A stretch of 64,000 nt of DNA from an uncultured Paracoccaceae bacterium (GCA_947503935.1 CANNFR010000001.1:310001-374000); one strand, 5' to 3'; positions 1 through 8,515 are shown, counted from the stretch's first letter. The notes: generated by a model not told the origin, from the sequence alone. A program made the numbers and translations.

Positions 1-41
1 CCGGGCTGGCGGACGAACGGCGCGCGCTGGAGGCGGAATGA
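1..41 (+). CDS. C-terminal tail of an upstream gene, probably the ABC importer binding protein (partial)
   Basis: An open frame entering from the left edge gives twelve codons (GLADERRALEAE) and stops at TGA 39-41. That stop overlaps the ATG of the FecCD permease (ATGA at 38-41). Such tight coupling suggests it belongs to the same importer operon. In FecBCD/HmuTUV-type operons the gene before the permease is usually the periplasmic substrate-binding protein. The fragment is too short for homology, so the function is inferred from position only. Confidence 0.45.
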   Translation, partial: GLADERRALEAE

Positions 42-1033
42 CCCAGCCGCTGCTTCTTGGCCTTCTGGCGATCTTGGTGGCCGCACTCTTTGCCGCCTCT
101 CTGCTGATCGGCCCCGCGGCCTTGGGGTTGGTCGAAAGTCTGTCGGCACTGGTGGCCGGCGGGCCTGAGGGCGATGCGGTCACGCTGATCATGCGTGAGG
201 TGCGGTTGCCGCGTGCCGTGCTGGGCCTGTTGATCGGAGCGGCGTTGGGATTGGCCGGCGCTGCAATGCAGGGTTTTCTGCGCAACCCGCTGGCCGAACC
301 TGGGCTGATCGGCACCTCGGGCTCAGCGGCCTTGGGTGCGGTGATTGCTTTGCAAACCGGGCTGGCCGGGGCCCATGTGCTGGCGCTGCCGGGGCTGGCG
401 CTGCTGGGCGCGCTGATCTCTGTTGCGCTAATCCTGGCGATTGCCGGGCCGCGCGGCGGGTCGCTGACGCTGATCCTGGCGGGGATCGCGGTATCGGCAT
501 TTGCGGGGGCGCTGACCTCGCTGGTCTTGAACTTGTCGCCGAACCCCTTCGCGGCGTCCGAGATCGTCTTCTGGATGCTGGGCTCGCTGACCGACCGGTC
601 GATGGTGCATGTGTGGATTGCGGCGCCGTTCATCCTTTTGGGTGGTTTGGTCCTTTTGGGTCTGGGGCGGGGCTTGGATGCGCTGACTTTGGGGGAGGAC
701 GCGGCGGCGGCCCTTGGGGTCGACCTGTCGCGGCTGCGGCTGTGGCTCATCTTCGGGACGGCCGCCATGGTGGGCGGGGCCACGGCGGTGGCCGGCGCCA
801 TCGGCTTTGTCGGTCTGGTCGTGCCGCATATCCTGCGGCCCCTCGTCGGCGCGCGGCCTTCGGCCTTGCTGCCTGCCTCGGCGCTGGGCGGCGCGGCGAT
901 GATCCTGGCCGCCGATATCGCGGTGCGGATCATCGCGCCGGACCGTGACCTGAAACTGGGGGTGCTGACCGCGTTGATCGGGGCGCCGTTCTTTTTGCAT
1001 CTGATTTGGCGGATGCGGAGGCAGCTGGCATGA
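38..1033 (+). CDS. FecCD-family ABC importer permease (iron-siderophore, haem or B12)
   Basis: This 331-residue, very hydrophobic protein has about nine to ten predicted membrane helices. It carries typical FecCD/BtuC features: R-x-PR-x-x-x-x-x-x-G near residues 53-66 (VRLPRAVLGLLIG), then GAAMQGFLRNPLAEPGLIGTS, and a late segment GAIGFVGLVVPHILRP that forms the coupling-helix region contacting the ATPase. It would form a homodimeric inner-membrane channel taking up a chelated metal ligand handed over by a periplasmic binding protein. The start ATG overlaps the stop of the previous gene, and its own stop overlaps the start of the ATPase, so the three are translationally coupled. The ligand cannot be told from the permease; the T-U-V gene order resembles haem importers. 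Confidence 0.93.
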   Translation: MTQPLLLGLLAILVAALFAASLLIGPAALGLVESLSALVAGGPEGDAVTLIMREVRLPRAVLGLLIGAALGLAGAAMQGFLRNPLAEPGLIGTSGSAALGAVIALQTGLAGAHVLALPGLALLGALISVALILAIAGPRGGSLTLILAGIAVSAFAGALTSLVLNLSPNPFAASEIVFWMLGSLTDRSMVHVWIAAPFILLGGLVLLGLGRGLDALTLGEDAAAALGVDLSRLRLWLIFGTAAMVGGATAVAGAIGFVGLVVPHILRPLVGARPSALLPASALGGAAMILAADIAVRIIAPDRDLKLGVLTALIGAPFFLHLIWRMRRQLA

Positions 1034-1788
1034 GCCTTTTGTCGGTCCATGGCATGGGCGTGCGGCGGGATGGGCGCGATGTGCTGACCGATGTCAGCTT
1101 TGATCTGGCCGCCAGCGAAGTGGTGGGCCTGATCGGGCCGAATGGGGCCGGCAAGACCACCCTTCTGCGCGCGGCCTTGGGCCTGCAGCCGGCCACCGGC
1201 GGGTCAAGCCTGCGCGATCTGGCCCCCGCCGCCCGGGCGCGACAGGCGGCGTTTCTGCCGCAATCACGCGAGGTCGCCTGGCCCGTCAGCGTCGAGATGC
1301 TGGTCGCCTTGGGCCGAAGCCCGCATCTGGGGCCGGGGGGGATGAACGCGGATGATCGCGCAGCGGTCGACCGGGCGTTGGACCGGATGGAGATCGCCGC
1401 CCTCCGCCACCGTCCCGCGACCGAATTGTCGGGCGGTGAACAGGCGCGCGCCCTGATCGCCCGGGTTCTGGCGCAGGAGACGCCGTTGATCCTGGCTGAT
1501 GAGCCGACAGCGGGCCTCGACCCCGGCGCACAGATCGCCACGATGGAGGTGTTCGCGGGTCTGGCGTCCGAGGGCAGGGGCATATTGGTGTCGATGCACG
1601 ATTTGGGGTTGGCGGCGCGGCATTGCACGCGGATCCTGGTCGTGGCGGACGGGCGGCTCGTCGCCGATGGGGCGCCTTTGGATGTGCTAACGCCCGGGCT
1701 GCTGGCCGGTGTCTTCGGCATTACCGCGCGGTTTGAAGTGACCAATGCCGGCCCGGTCTTCCAAGCGCTGAGCGTTTTGCCGGGATAA
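1030..1788 (+). CDS. FecE/HmuV-type ABC importer ATPase
   Basis: A 252-residue nucleotide-binding protein that powers the FecCD permease encoded just upstream. It shows Walker A GPNGAGKT (residues 36-43), signature LSGGEQ, Walker B LILADE and D-loop AGLD, followed by a switch His in SMHDLG. The ATG at 1030 overlaps the permease TGA (ATGA) and is preferred over an in-frame codon 24 bases upstream. No terminator-like hairpin is obvious before the next gene. Substrate specificity (haem, siderophore or cobalamin) is not decided by the ATPase. Confidence 0.93.
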   Translation: MSLLSVHGMGVRRDGRDVLTDVSFDLAASEVVGLIGPNGAGKTTLLRAALGLQPATGGSSLRDLAPAARARQAAFLPQSREVAWPVSVEMLVALGRSPHLGPGGMNADDRAAVDRALDRMEIAALRHRPATELSGGEQARALIARVLAQETPLILADEPTAGLDPGAQIATMEVFAGLASEGRGILVSMHDLGLAARHCTRILVVADGRLVADGAPLDVLTPGLLAGVFGITARFEVTNAGPVFQALSVLPG

Positions 1789-1862
1789 GCCTTCGACGCT
1801 TGCTCTGCAGGGTCAATCGGATAGAATAGGGCATTGGTTTCACCACTTGCCGAGGCATCGTT

Positions 1863-2687
1863 TTGAGACAGATCGCATATTCGGGAATTTGCGGCGTATT
1901 CGTGCTGGCGGGGCTGGGCGCTGCCGCCCAGGCGCAGACCGGCACGTCTTCTGCTGACGTCCTGAATTTGCCGATCGTTCAGGGCGAGACCGTGGTGATC
2001 ATGGAACCGCTGCGCCCGCGCCCCATTGCGCCGACGACTGTCGCGGCCGCTGCAACGCAGGTGGGCAGTGTCGTTCAAGGGCAACCTGCGGTTCTGCTGG
2101 CCTCAGTTCAGGGCACCAATCGCTTTCGTATTCCGACGCCGTCCGGCTTCCCAGAGCCTTCGATATTGGTCGGGATGCCGGCACCGGCTGATGGCGGTGT
2201 GGCCGAGGCGCCTGCGGCGCTGCCTGGTGCCGAGATCGCTTATGACGATGTTGCGGGCCGCAATGCCCTGCGAGACAGCAACCCTGAGCTTTTTGCCTCG
2301 CTTGTGTCTTCCGGCGCATTTGACCCGCCCGAGGATCAGCTTGTCCGTGCCTTGCAGACCGAATTGCAGCGGATGGGCTGCTATCGCGGCGGGATCGATG
2401 GCGATTGGGGCAGGGGCTCTCGCCGGGCTGTGACACTCTACGTCCAAACGGCGGGGGTAGAGGTGCCCACCCAGGACGCCGTGCCAGACTTGTTTCGCGC
2501 GATCGTCTCGCGCCCTGATGTGGCCTGCCCGGCACCGGTGGTTGCGGCCCCGCGGCCTGCCGCGCAGCCAGCGGCCGCGCCCCGTCCCGCTGCGCAGCCT
2601 GCACGTCCCCCCGCACCACAGCCCGCGCAACCCGCGTCCCGCCCGCAGATCGACCCCACTGCGTCGGGCATTGGTGTCTTTCGCTAG
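1863..2687 (+). CDS. Exported peptidoglycan-binding-like protein with Pro/Ala-rich tail
   Basis: A 274-residue protein with a clear N-terminal signal peptide (MRQIAYSGICGVFVLAGLGAA, cleavage near AQAQ). It starts at TTG 1863; no ATG gives this signal sequence. Residues about 155-220 (EDQLVRALQTELQRMGCYRG-GIDGDWGRGSRRAV) match the pattern of a PG_binding_1 repeat: leucine-rich helices around a GxxxGxxDGxxG-type loop. The last 55 residues are a Pro/Ala/Gln-rich low-complexity tail. It lies six bases upstream of a murein endopeptidase/transglycosylase fusion gene, so a joint role in cell-wall handling is likely. Its exact role is unknown. Confidence 0.75.
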   Translation: MRQIAYSGICGVFVLAGLGAAAQAQTGTSSADVLNLPIVQGETVVIMEPLRPRPIAPTTVAAAATQVGSVVQGQPAVLLASVQGTNRFRIPTPSGFPEPSILVGMPAPADGGVAEAPAALPGAEIAYDDVAGRNALRDSNPELFASLVSSGAFDPPEDQLVRALQTELQRMGCYRGGIDGDWGRGSRRAVTLYVQTAGVEVPTQDAVPDLFRAIVSRPDVACPAPVVAAPRPAAQPAAAPRPAAQPARPPAPQPAQPASRPQIDPTASGIGVFR

Positions 2688-2693
2688 AGCCCG

Positions 2694-4961
2694 GTGCAGG
2701 TCGACCCCGCCTTTCGCAAAGGTCGTAACCGCGCCCGCAGGCGAGTTTGGCGCCGCCGCCTGACCCGAGGAGGCGCGGCTTTGGGGGCGCTTGTGGTGGT
2801 TGGCCTGATCGGGCGCTGGCTGATGACCCCTGGCGCGCCCGATCCGGTTGATATTGCAGCCGGCGACGGCGATGAGATCGTTCAGGTCGAGGCGACCTCG
2901 ATCCAGGCGATCGTCGCGGCGGCAGCGCCATTCATCGATATTCCAGGCGACCCGATGATCCTGAGGCTTGACCCGTCGGCCAATCGCGCCCGGCAACTGA
3001 TCGGCCCGCCGACGTTGGATGCCTCGCGCGTCGGCCCGGTACGGGCCGGGCGCCTGACGCTGATCGAGGATGAACTGATCGCGCGGCAGAAAAGGTTGCA
3101 GACCGTTTTGCCCTCAACCCGTGAGGATTTCGCATTCTTCCAGGCCCGGCAGGGGCAGTTGCTGGAGGAAAATGCGGCGCAGCCGCAATTGCAGAACGCC
3201 GTTGCCGTCGATCTGGATGAAGGAGACGGTGCGTTTGGCGAGCTGTTGCAGACCGACGTCGCCGGCAACCCGGACGATTTCACCCGAACCGAAATACAGA
3301 ACACGACAAGCGTCGCGATTTTGCGCCCCTCCGATCAGCGGGTGAAGCTCTATGACGATATCGTTGTGGCCCTACCGGTGGGGCGCAGCTTTCGCGACGT
3401 ACTGACGGATAACGGATTTGACGCGGCCGAGGCCGAGCGGTTTGAGCGTGGCGCAAGCCGCTATCTTCCGCAACTGGGCCAGATCACCGCCGGGTCGATC
3501 CTGGCGATCCGCGTGCGGCCCGAAGCGGCGGGCCCTGTGCCTCTGCAGGTCTCGCTCTATGGCTCTGACGGCTACATCGGCAGCGTTGCGCGCATCGGGG
3601 CCGGGCGCTATGCGCTGAGTGCCGATCCGTGGATCGATGTTGATCTGGTGGCCCTGGCACGGGGGGCTGACGGGTTGGCGCAACCCGATAGCCGCAATTT
3701 CCGCCTGCTGGACGCGCTCTATAGTGCGGCGATCCGTAACGGGGTGCCGACCGCGCTGGTGGGTGAATTGATCGTCATGATGGCGCAGGCCCATGACCTT
3801 GAAGGCTTCGCCAGGCCCGATGACAGGCTAAAGCTGCTTTTTGCGCCCTCGACGGGACCCGGTGCGCAGCCGGGCCCTGGCAATATCCTCTTCGCTGCGA
3901 TCAAGGGGCCATCGGGCAACATGGCTTGCTACGTGGTGCCGGATGAGCAGCCGGGTGCTTTCCGCTGTTTCGATCCGCGGGGTCGTGCCACGGGACAGTT
4001 CGCAAAGGGCATGGTTTTGCCGGTGAAGGGCTGGCCCATGTCGTCGCCTTTCGGACCGCGGCGGCACCCGATCCTCAAGACGGTGCGCAACCATTCCGGC
4101 GTCGACTGGGCCGCGCCGATCGGAACGCCAGTCTTGGCTGCGGCCGATGGCAAGGTCACCTCGGCCGGCGTGGGCGGCGGGTATGGCAATCTGGTGATCA
4201 TCGACCACGGTGACGGCGTGCAGACGCGCTATGCCCACCTCAACAGCTTCGCGGTGAAGGCGGGGGCGGTCGTCCGCGCGGGCGATCCGGTGGGCGAGGT
4301 AGGCACGACAGGCCTGTCGACCGGGCCGCATCTGCATTTCGAATTGCATGTGAACGGTGCCCCTGTCGATCCGATGGCCTATGGCGGCAGTGCGGGCGCG
4401 CGGCTGACAGCCTCGGCCGCCGTTGAGGCATTGACCGATCAGATCATCAAGGTCGAAAGCGCGGGCGTGGCAACCGCGCAAAACCCCCGATCGACTGCGA
4501 CGGGTCTGGGACAGTTCATCGAAAGCACATGGCTGCGGATGATCCGCACGTATCGGCCCGACCTGATGGCCTCGATGAGCCGTGAGGACATTCTGGCCTT
4601 GCGCACGAACCCCAGCCTCTCGCGCGAGATGGTGCAAAACCTCGCGCGCGAGAGCGAGGCTTATCTGCGCGCGCGGGGCCACGCGGTGACGGCCGGGCGG
4701 TTATACCTGGCGCATTTCCTGGGCGCCGAAGGGGCGGACGTGGCTTTGAAAGCCGATCCAGCGAAAAGCGTGGCCGAGGTGATGGGCGCCTCGGTCGTGT
4801 CGGCCAACCCGTTTTTGAGGAACTTCACGATCGCCGATCTAAGGGCCTGGGCCGATCGCAAAATGGGCAACAATGCCACCCCGACCGCGCCCGTCTATGT
4901 GCCACCCGAAGTGCAGGCCTTTCGCGATGTCGTGGATGAGATTCTGGCGGCGCCTGGGTAG
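2694..4961 (+). CDS. Membrane-anchored M23 endopeptidase fused to a lytic transglycosylase (SLT) domain
   Basis: A 755-residue protein starting at GTG 2694, six bases after the previous stop. A basic N-terminus (KGRNRARRRVWRRR) precedes one membrane segment near residues 25-45, which anchors a long periplasmic part. Residues about 440-565 form an M23/LytM fold: zinc ligands fit H467 and D471 (NHSGVD) and H546/H548 (HLHFEL). Residues about 580-720 form a transglycosylase domain with catalytic Glu588 (KVESAG) and the GLGQF-x-E-STW motif. M23 enzymes cut peptide cross-links and SLT enzymes cut glycan strands, so one polypeptide could open both bonds of murein. Residues 60-430 are not recognised. 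It is convergent with, and only 8 bases from, the following TetR gene. Confidence 0.9.
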   Translation: MQVDPAFRKGRNRARRRVWRRRLTRGGAALGALVVVGLIGRWLMTPGAPDPVDIAAGDGDEIVQVEATSIQAIVAAAAPFIDIPGDPMILRLDPSANRARQLIGPPTLDASRVGPVRAGRLTLIEDELIARQKRLQTVLPSTREDFAFFQARQGQLLEENAAQPQLQNAVAVDLDEGDGAFGELLQTDVAGNPDDFTRTEIQNTTSVAILRPSDQRVKLYDDIVVALPVGRSFRDVLTDNGFDAAEAERFERGASRYLPQLGQITAGSILAIRVRPEAAGPVPLQVSLYGSDGYIGSVARIGAGRYALSADPWIDVDLVALARGADGLAQPDSRNFRLLDALYSAAIRNGVPTALVGELIVMMAQAHDLEGFARPDDRLKLLFAPSTGPGAQPGPGNILFAAIKGPSGNMACYVVPDEQPGAFRCFDPRGRATGQFAKGMVLPVKGWPMSSPFGPRRHPILKTVRNHSGVDWAAPIGTPVLAAADGKVTSAGVGGGYGNLVIIDHGDGVQTRYAHLNSFAVKAGAVVRAGDPVGEVGTTGLSTGPHLHFELHVNGAPVDPMAYGGSAGARLTASAAVEALTDQIIKVESAGVATAQNPRSTATGLGQFIESTWLRMIRTYRPDLMASMSREDILALRTNPSLSREMVQNLARESEAYLRARGHAVTAGRLYLAHFLGAEGADVALKADPAKSVAEVMGASVVSANPFLRNFTIADLRAWADRKMGNNATPTAPVYVPPEVQAFRDVVDEILAAPG

Positions 4962-4969
4962 CCCGCGCC

Positions 4970-5548
4970 CTATCCGCCTTCAAGCTTGATTTGGCTGAGG
5001 ATCAGATCGCGCGCCACCTGTGGAGTAATCGGCGCGTCCTTTACCAGCATTGTGCTGGCCAAGCCATCCATCAAGGCAATGAGGCGCCAGGCTGCAGCGT
5101 CAGCATCGGGAATATGGGCTGAGCCTTCCTCACATGCGCGGCGCAGAAGGTTTGCGATCATTCGATGCCAATTGCGCAGGGCAGTGACCATGACTTCGGC
5201 CAATAGGGTATCGCGATGGGCCTCGTCTTGCGCGTTCAACCAAAGGCGCCAATGGCGCATGTCATCATCCTCAACCATCCAATCAGCCAAGCATCTGATG
5301 GCGGTTGATGCAGGCAGATCGGCGATCATCGTATCAACCTCGGCCATTTCGCTTTGGGCTGCCCGACGGACGGCTTCGGCCCGCAATTCTGCCCAGGACG
5401 GGAAGTAATGATGCAAGAGGCCTGATCCTACGCCCAGCGCCTTGGTCACATCGCGCGTTGCAGCCTGTGCGATGCCGCGCCGCAAGATAACCTCGATTGC
5501 TGTATCGACGATTTGCTGGCGCCGATCCGCCCCGGACATGCGTACCAT
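4970..5548 (-). CDS. TetR-family transcriptional regulator
   Basis: A 192-residue regulator. The N-terminal TetR helix-turn-helix spans residues 8-52 (IVDTAIEVILRRGIAQAATRD then VTKALGVGSGLLHHYF). The C-terminal ligand domain resembles the BetI-type half by its LADWMVEDDDMRHWRLWL segment. The gene is divergent from a flavin amine oxidase. The 75-bp gap between them contains a perfect 16-bp palindrome, the obvious operator, so it probably represses the oxidase and itself. An internal Met at residue 4 is an alternative start. The inducer is unknown; an amine substrate of the neighbour is a reasonable guess. Confidence 0.92.
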   Translation of the reverse strand: MVRMSGADRRQQIVDTAIEVILRRGIAQAATRDVTKALGVGSGLLHHYFPSWAELRAEAVRRAAQSEMAEVDTMIADLPASTAIRCLADWMVEDDDMRHWRLWLNAQDEAHRDTLLAEVMVTALRNWHRMIANLLRRACEEGSAHIPDADAAAWRLIALMDGLASTMLVKDAPITPQVARDLILSQIKLEGG

Positions 5549-5577
5549 TTTTTGGCCCCTTGAAACTTTCCATCAAG

Positions 5578-5593
5578 TTGAGCATATGCTCAA
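5578..5593. promoter_or_regulatory. Perfect 16-bp palindromic operator for the divergent TetR
   Basis: TTGAGCATATGCTCAA reads identically on both strands and sits between the TetR start (5548, minus) and the amine oxidase start (5624, plus). TetR dimers bind palindromes of this size. It would overlap both promoters, giving autoregulation and repression of the oxidase. Its position also argues that the oxidase starts at ATG 5624, not at the upstream in-frame TTG at 5594, which would abut the operator. Confidence 0.75.
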
Positions 5594-5623
5594 TTGAACA
5601 ATCGCTCAGCTTTGGGAACCATC

Positions 5624-7021
5624 ATGATACATGCAGGATATGTCAACGTTGTTGTCGTGGGGGGCGGCGCGGCCGGACTTGCCGCCGCCGTGGCTGCGGA
5701 AGAGGCCGGTTTGAGTTGTCAGCTGATCGAGGCCCAGGGACGTCTTGGCGGTAGGGTGCAGACAGCTCCTCTGCAAAGCGGTGGAGTGTTTGACGCAGGC
5801 GCGCAGATGTTAAACGGCGACATGGCCAATGTGCTGGAATTGGCTGCAGAAGCGGGTGCCCATCTCTCACCGATGCCGCAGACCGGTGCGACCTTGTGCG
5901 TTGTGCAAAATGAGGTGCTGAATGCGGAAGATCTGATTTCGGATGAAGAGCTTTTTGAGCTTTTGGAAGATCAGGTGGTGCGCTGGGACAGTATGGGTGA
6001 GGCTTTGCGCGCGATACGCCTGAAGCTGAATTGGCTCACGACGCCTTGGGAGAGCGTCGGTGAGGCCAATCGCGGGCTGCGCCTTTTGGTTGAGAACAAA
6101 CCTGCGCCAAAGGGCAGTCTGGCCGAGGCGATCCGAGCCTTGCTGCTGGCACAAGAGGAAGAGGCACTGGCCATGTCGCTTTTCACCGAACTTCTCGGCG
6201 CTGGGCCAGATCACGTTGCCGCTTTGGCTGTCCGCGATGCATTTATGAGTTACCCGTCCGAGCGCAGCGATGCTGAGTTTCAACCTGCAACCGGGCTGAT
6301 GCCGGTGATCGACCAAATGGCGATGAAGTTGAAACACGCGCCAGAGTTGGACGCGCCGGTTCAGCGTATCACGCAGCGCACTGGTGGGGTTGAAGTGGCG
6401 GCGGAAAGGTTTTTCTGGACAGCAGACCATGTGATCGTTGCTGCGCCACCCCCGGTGGCCCGGCGGATTGATTTTGATATCGCCGGTGCAAAGGCATTGT
6501 CCGTGCTTTTATCCTCATTCGAGGCTGGGGACATGATCAAGAGTGCCTTGGTTTTCGACGAGCCGTTTTGGCGGATGCGGGGTCTGAACGGGGCGGTTAC
6601 CTTTGCGGATCCTGCCGGTTTGGCTGTTATGGACGCCGGTTTGGATACGGGTCAGAAGCCGCGTCTGGTCGCTTTTCAGGGTGGGCCTTTGGCACGTGAA
6701 TGGGCTGCCTTGCCGCAAGCCGAGCGGCAGGCGCATCTGCTTCGCCATCTCAGGCGTGCTTTCGGCGCCAAGATGCCAGATCCGTGCGAAATCGCCGAGG
6801 CGATCTGGGTAGACCATCCGTGGTCGGGTGGCGGGTATAATGCCTCGGTCAGAACAGGCGGCGATCCCGATGCGGTTAACCGACTTGCGGCCTGGGCCGG
6901 CCCGGTGCGCTTTGCCGGGGCCGAGATCAGTGATCGGTTCTGGGGCTATGTCGAGGGGGCCATCCATAGTGGCCAGACTGCAATTGCCCGGATTATGAGC
7001 GAGACTAGTGATGGGAATTGA
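5624..7021 (+). CDS. Flavin-containing amine oxidase (FAD-dependent oxidoreductase)
   Basis: A 465-residue protein of the monoamine-oxidase/phytoene-desaturase type. The N-terminal dinucleotide fold VVVVGGGAAGLAAAVAA is followed by a Glu (LIEAQGRLGGRV) that typically binds the FAD ribose, and RxGGR is the second FAD motif. The C-terminal segment RFAGAEISDRFWGYVEGAIHSG is the conserved FAD-proximal end of amine oxidases. It is predicted to oxidise an amine to the imine with O2; the substrate is unknown. ATG 5624 is chosen (GGGAA upstream, and the operator lies before it); TTG 5594 is an in-frame alternative adding ten residues. It is probably controlled by the divergent TetR. Confidence 0.88.
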   Translation: MIHAGYVNVVVVGGGAAGLAAAVAAEEAGLSCQLIEAQGRLGGRVQTAPLQSGGVFDAGAQMLNGDMANVLELAAEAGAHLSPMPQTGATLCVVQNEVLNAEDLISDEELFELLEDQVVRWDSMGEALRAIRLKLNWLTTPWESVGEANRGLRLLVENKPAPKGSLAEAIRALLLAQEEEALAMSLFTELLGAGPDHVAALAVRDAFMSYPSERSDAEFQPATGLMPVIDQMAMKLKHAPELDAPVQRITQRTGGVEVAAERFFWTADHVIVAAPPPVARRIDFDIAGAKALSVLLSSFEAGDMIKSALVFDEPFWRMRGLNGAVTFADPAGLAVMDAGLDTGQKPRLVAFQGGPLAREWAALPQAERQAHLLRHLRRAFGAKMPDPCEIAEAIWVDHPWSGGGYNASVRTGGDPDAVNRLAAWAGPVRFAGAEISDRFWGYVEGAIHSGQTAIARIMSETSDGN

Positions 7022-7025
7022 ATAG

Positions 7026-7043
7026 ATACCAACCGTATGGTAT
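7026..7043. promoter_or_regulatory. Inverted repeat ATACCA-N6-TGGTAT, probable operator of the following TetR gene
   Basis: An 18-bp inverted repeat with six perfect base pairs per arm lies directly upstream of the second TetR gene. A further GATAC/GTATC symmetry (7025-7048) brackets it. It spans the space where the promoter or ribosome-binding site of the TetR-GFA operon must lie, which fits autorepression. Confidence 0.6.
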
Positions 7044-7051
7044 GTATCTGT

Positions 7052-7687
7052 ATGCCCAGACCGACCAAGCATGCTCCGGAACGTGGCGATGCCAGGACGC
7101 GCCTTCTGGAGGCGGCACGCGATACGATCCGGGCCAAGGGGTTTGCGGCGACCTCGGTTGACGACATCTGTCGTGCGGCCGAGGTGACCAAGGGGTCGTT
7201 CTTTCATCATTTCAAAACCAAGGATGCGCTGGGCGTGGCCGTGGCGGAGTACTGGGCCGAGACGACCTCGGCCTTTTTCGCGGCAGCACCCTATAATGCG
7301 CCTGACGACCCGCTGGACCGGGTGCTGGCCTATGTGGCGTTTCGCAAGGCCATCCTTGAGGGCGCATTGGCCGAGGTTACCTGCCTGGTGGGCACGATGG
7401 TGCAGGAAGTCTACGCGATGTCACCCGCCATCCGTACGGCTTGTGGGGCCAGCATCTTCGGCCATGCCGCAACGCTGGAAGGCGATATCGCGGCCGCGAA
7501 GAAGGATCGCGGGATCACGGGCGACTGGAGTGCGGCAAGTCTTGCGCGCCATACCCAGACGGTGATCCAAGGGGCGTTCGTTCTGGCCAAGGCGGGCAAT
7601 GACATTGGCCTGGCCCGCGAAAGCCTCGACCATCTCGCCCGCTACATCCGGCTGCTTTTCAACATTCCTAAGGATGGTGAGATGTGA
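7052..7687 (+). CDS. TetR-family transcriptional regulator
   Basis: A 211-residue regulator with a strong TetR helix-turn-helix (RLLEAARDTIRAKGFAATSV then ICRAAEVTKGSFFHHFKTKD) in residues 15-62 and a C-terminal helical ligand domain. The chosen start is ATG 7052 (MPRPTKHAPERG). An in-frame ATG at 7037 would lie inside the inverted repeat at 7026-7043 and add five unlikely residues. No clear Shine-Dalgarno is visible for either. Its stop overlaps the start of the GFA-fold gene by one base, making a coupled three-gene operon. The inducer is unknown. Confidence 0.9.
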   Translation: MPRPTKHAPERGDARTRLLEAARDTIRAKGFAATSVDDICRAAEVTKGSFFHHFKTKDALGVAVAEYWAETTSAFFAAAPYNAPDDPLDRVLAYVAFRKAILEGALAEVTCLVGTMVQEVYAMSPAIRTACGASIFGHAATLEGDIAAAKKDRGITGDWSAASLARHTQTVIQGAFVLAKAGNDIGLARESLDHLARYIRLLFNIPKDGEM

Positions 7688-8214
7688 TGACACAGGTTCA
7701 ATGTCGCTGTGGAAAGGTCCGGCTCGGGCTGTCGGGGGCGCCGATCAACAGCGCGGAATGCTGTTGCGAAAGTTGCCGTGCGGCGGCGGCCCGGTTGCAG
7801 CTTTTGCCCGGTGCACCGGATTATCTGACCAAATACCAAGCCACGGCCTTCGTGCTTTACCGGAAGGACCGCGTGCGGTTCCTGCAAGGCGACGGGCGAC
7901 TGGCCGAATTCCGGTTGTCCCCCAAGGCTGGCACACGGCGCGTTGTGGCGACCTGCTGCAACACCCCTGTGTTCCTGGAATTCGCGGGCGGCCATTGGCT
8001 GAGCCTCTATGGCCATCTCTGGCCCGCAGATGCGCGGCCAAGGCCGGACTTTCGGACCATGGCAAGCGATCTGGCAGACCCATCGGGGCTACCGGATGAC
8101 GTGCCGAATTATTCCCGTCAGCCGGTGTCGTTCTTCGTGCGGCTTTTCAGCGCCTGGGCCGCGATGGGGTTCCGCAATCCGAAGATCGAGGTGAGGAGGG
8201 TTATCGATGCCTGA
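7687..8214 (+). CDS. GFA/CENP-V-fold zinc protein
   Basis: A 175-residue protein beginning QVQCRCGKVRLGLSG with CxCG, then ECCCESCRAAA, and later VATCCNTPVFLEF. Such spaced cysteines bind zinc in the GFA (glutathione-dependent formaldehyde-activating-like, CENP-V) fold. Most members have no proven enzyme activity, so no reaction is assigned. The start ATG 7687 shares its A with the TetR stop (TGATG); AAGGATGGTGAG upstream is a fair ribosome-binding site. Co-transcription with the TetR gene suggests a shared stress or detoxification role. Confidence 0.75.
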   Translation: MTQVQCRCGKVRLGLSGAPINSAECCCESCRAAAARLQLLPGAPDYLTKYQATAFVLYRKDRVRFLQGDGRLAEFRLSPKAGTRRVVATCCNTPVFLEFAGGHWLSLYGHLWPADARPRPDFRTMASDLADPSGLPDDVPNYSRQPVSFFVRLFSAWAAMGFRNPKIEVRRVIDA

Positions 8215-8515
8215 GACCGGGGAAAAGATCGAGATCGAGAACGTCAATACACCAGGGCGCGTCGAACGCGTGGACCGCGCCAAGTACATGGCGATGCGAG
8301 AGGCCTTGCTGAAAGGGCTGACCGCCGAGGCGCCGGGCATGAGCGTGGCCGAGGCCAAGGCCGCCCTCTTGCCGCATTTGTCCGAAGACCTCTTCCCAGG
8401 CGGGGCCAAGGCAGGATGGTGGCTGAAGGCCGTTCAGCTTGACCTGGAGGCCAAGGGGGTGATCGTGCGCGGGTCGCCCAAGCCCGTGCGGCTTTATCGC
8501 CGGCTGAAAGGGTAG
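8207..8515 (+). CDS. Small conserved hypothetical protein (DUF6958-like)
   Basis: A 102-residue charged protein that starts MPETGEKIEIENVNTPGR and ends VRLYRRLKG. It overlaps the GFA-fold gene by 8 bases, so it is translated from the same transcript. The central part reads as a small winged-helix-like domain (ALLPHLSEDLFPGGAKAGWW, then VQLDLEAKGVIVRG). The pattern reminds me of family DUF6958, but I cannot verify this. No signal peptide or membrane segment. Function unknown. Confidence 0.7.
   Translation: MPETGEKIEIENVNTPGRVERVDRAKYMAMREALLKGLTAEAPGMSVAEAKAALLPHLSEDLFPGGAKAGWWLKAVQLDLEAKGVIVRGSPKPVRLYRRLKG

Noticed and set aside
5594-5623. Upstream TTG start for the amine oxidase
   Set aside because: It would abut the 16-bp operator and add ten unlikely residues; ATG 5624 directly precedes the FAD-binding strand.
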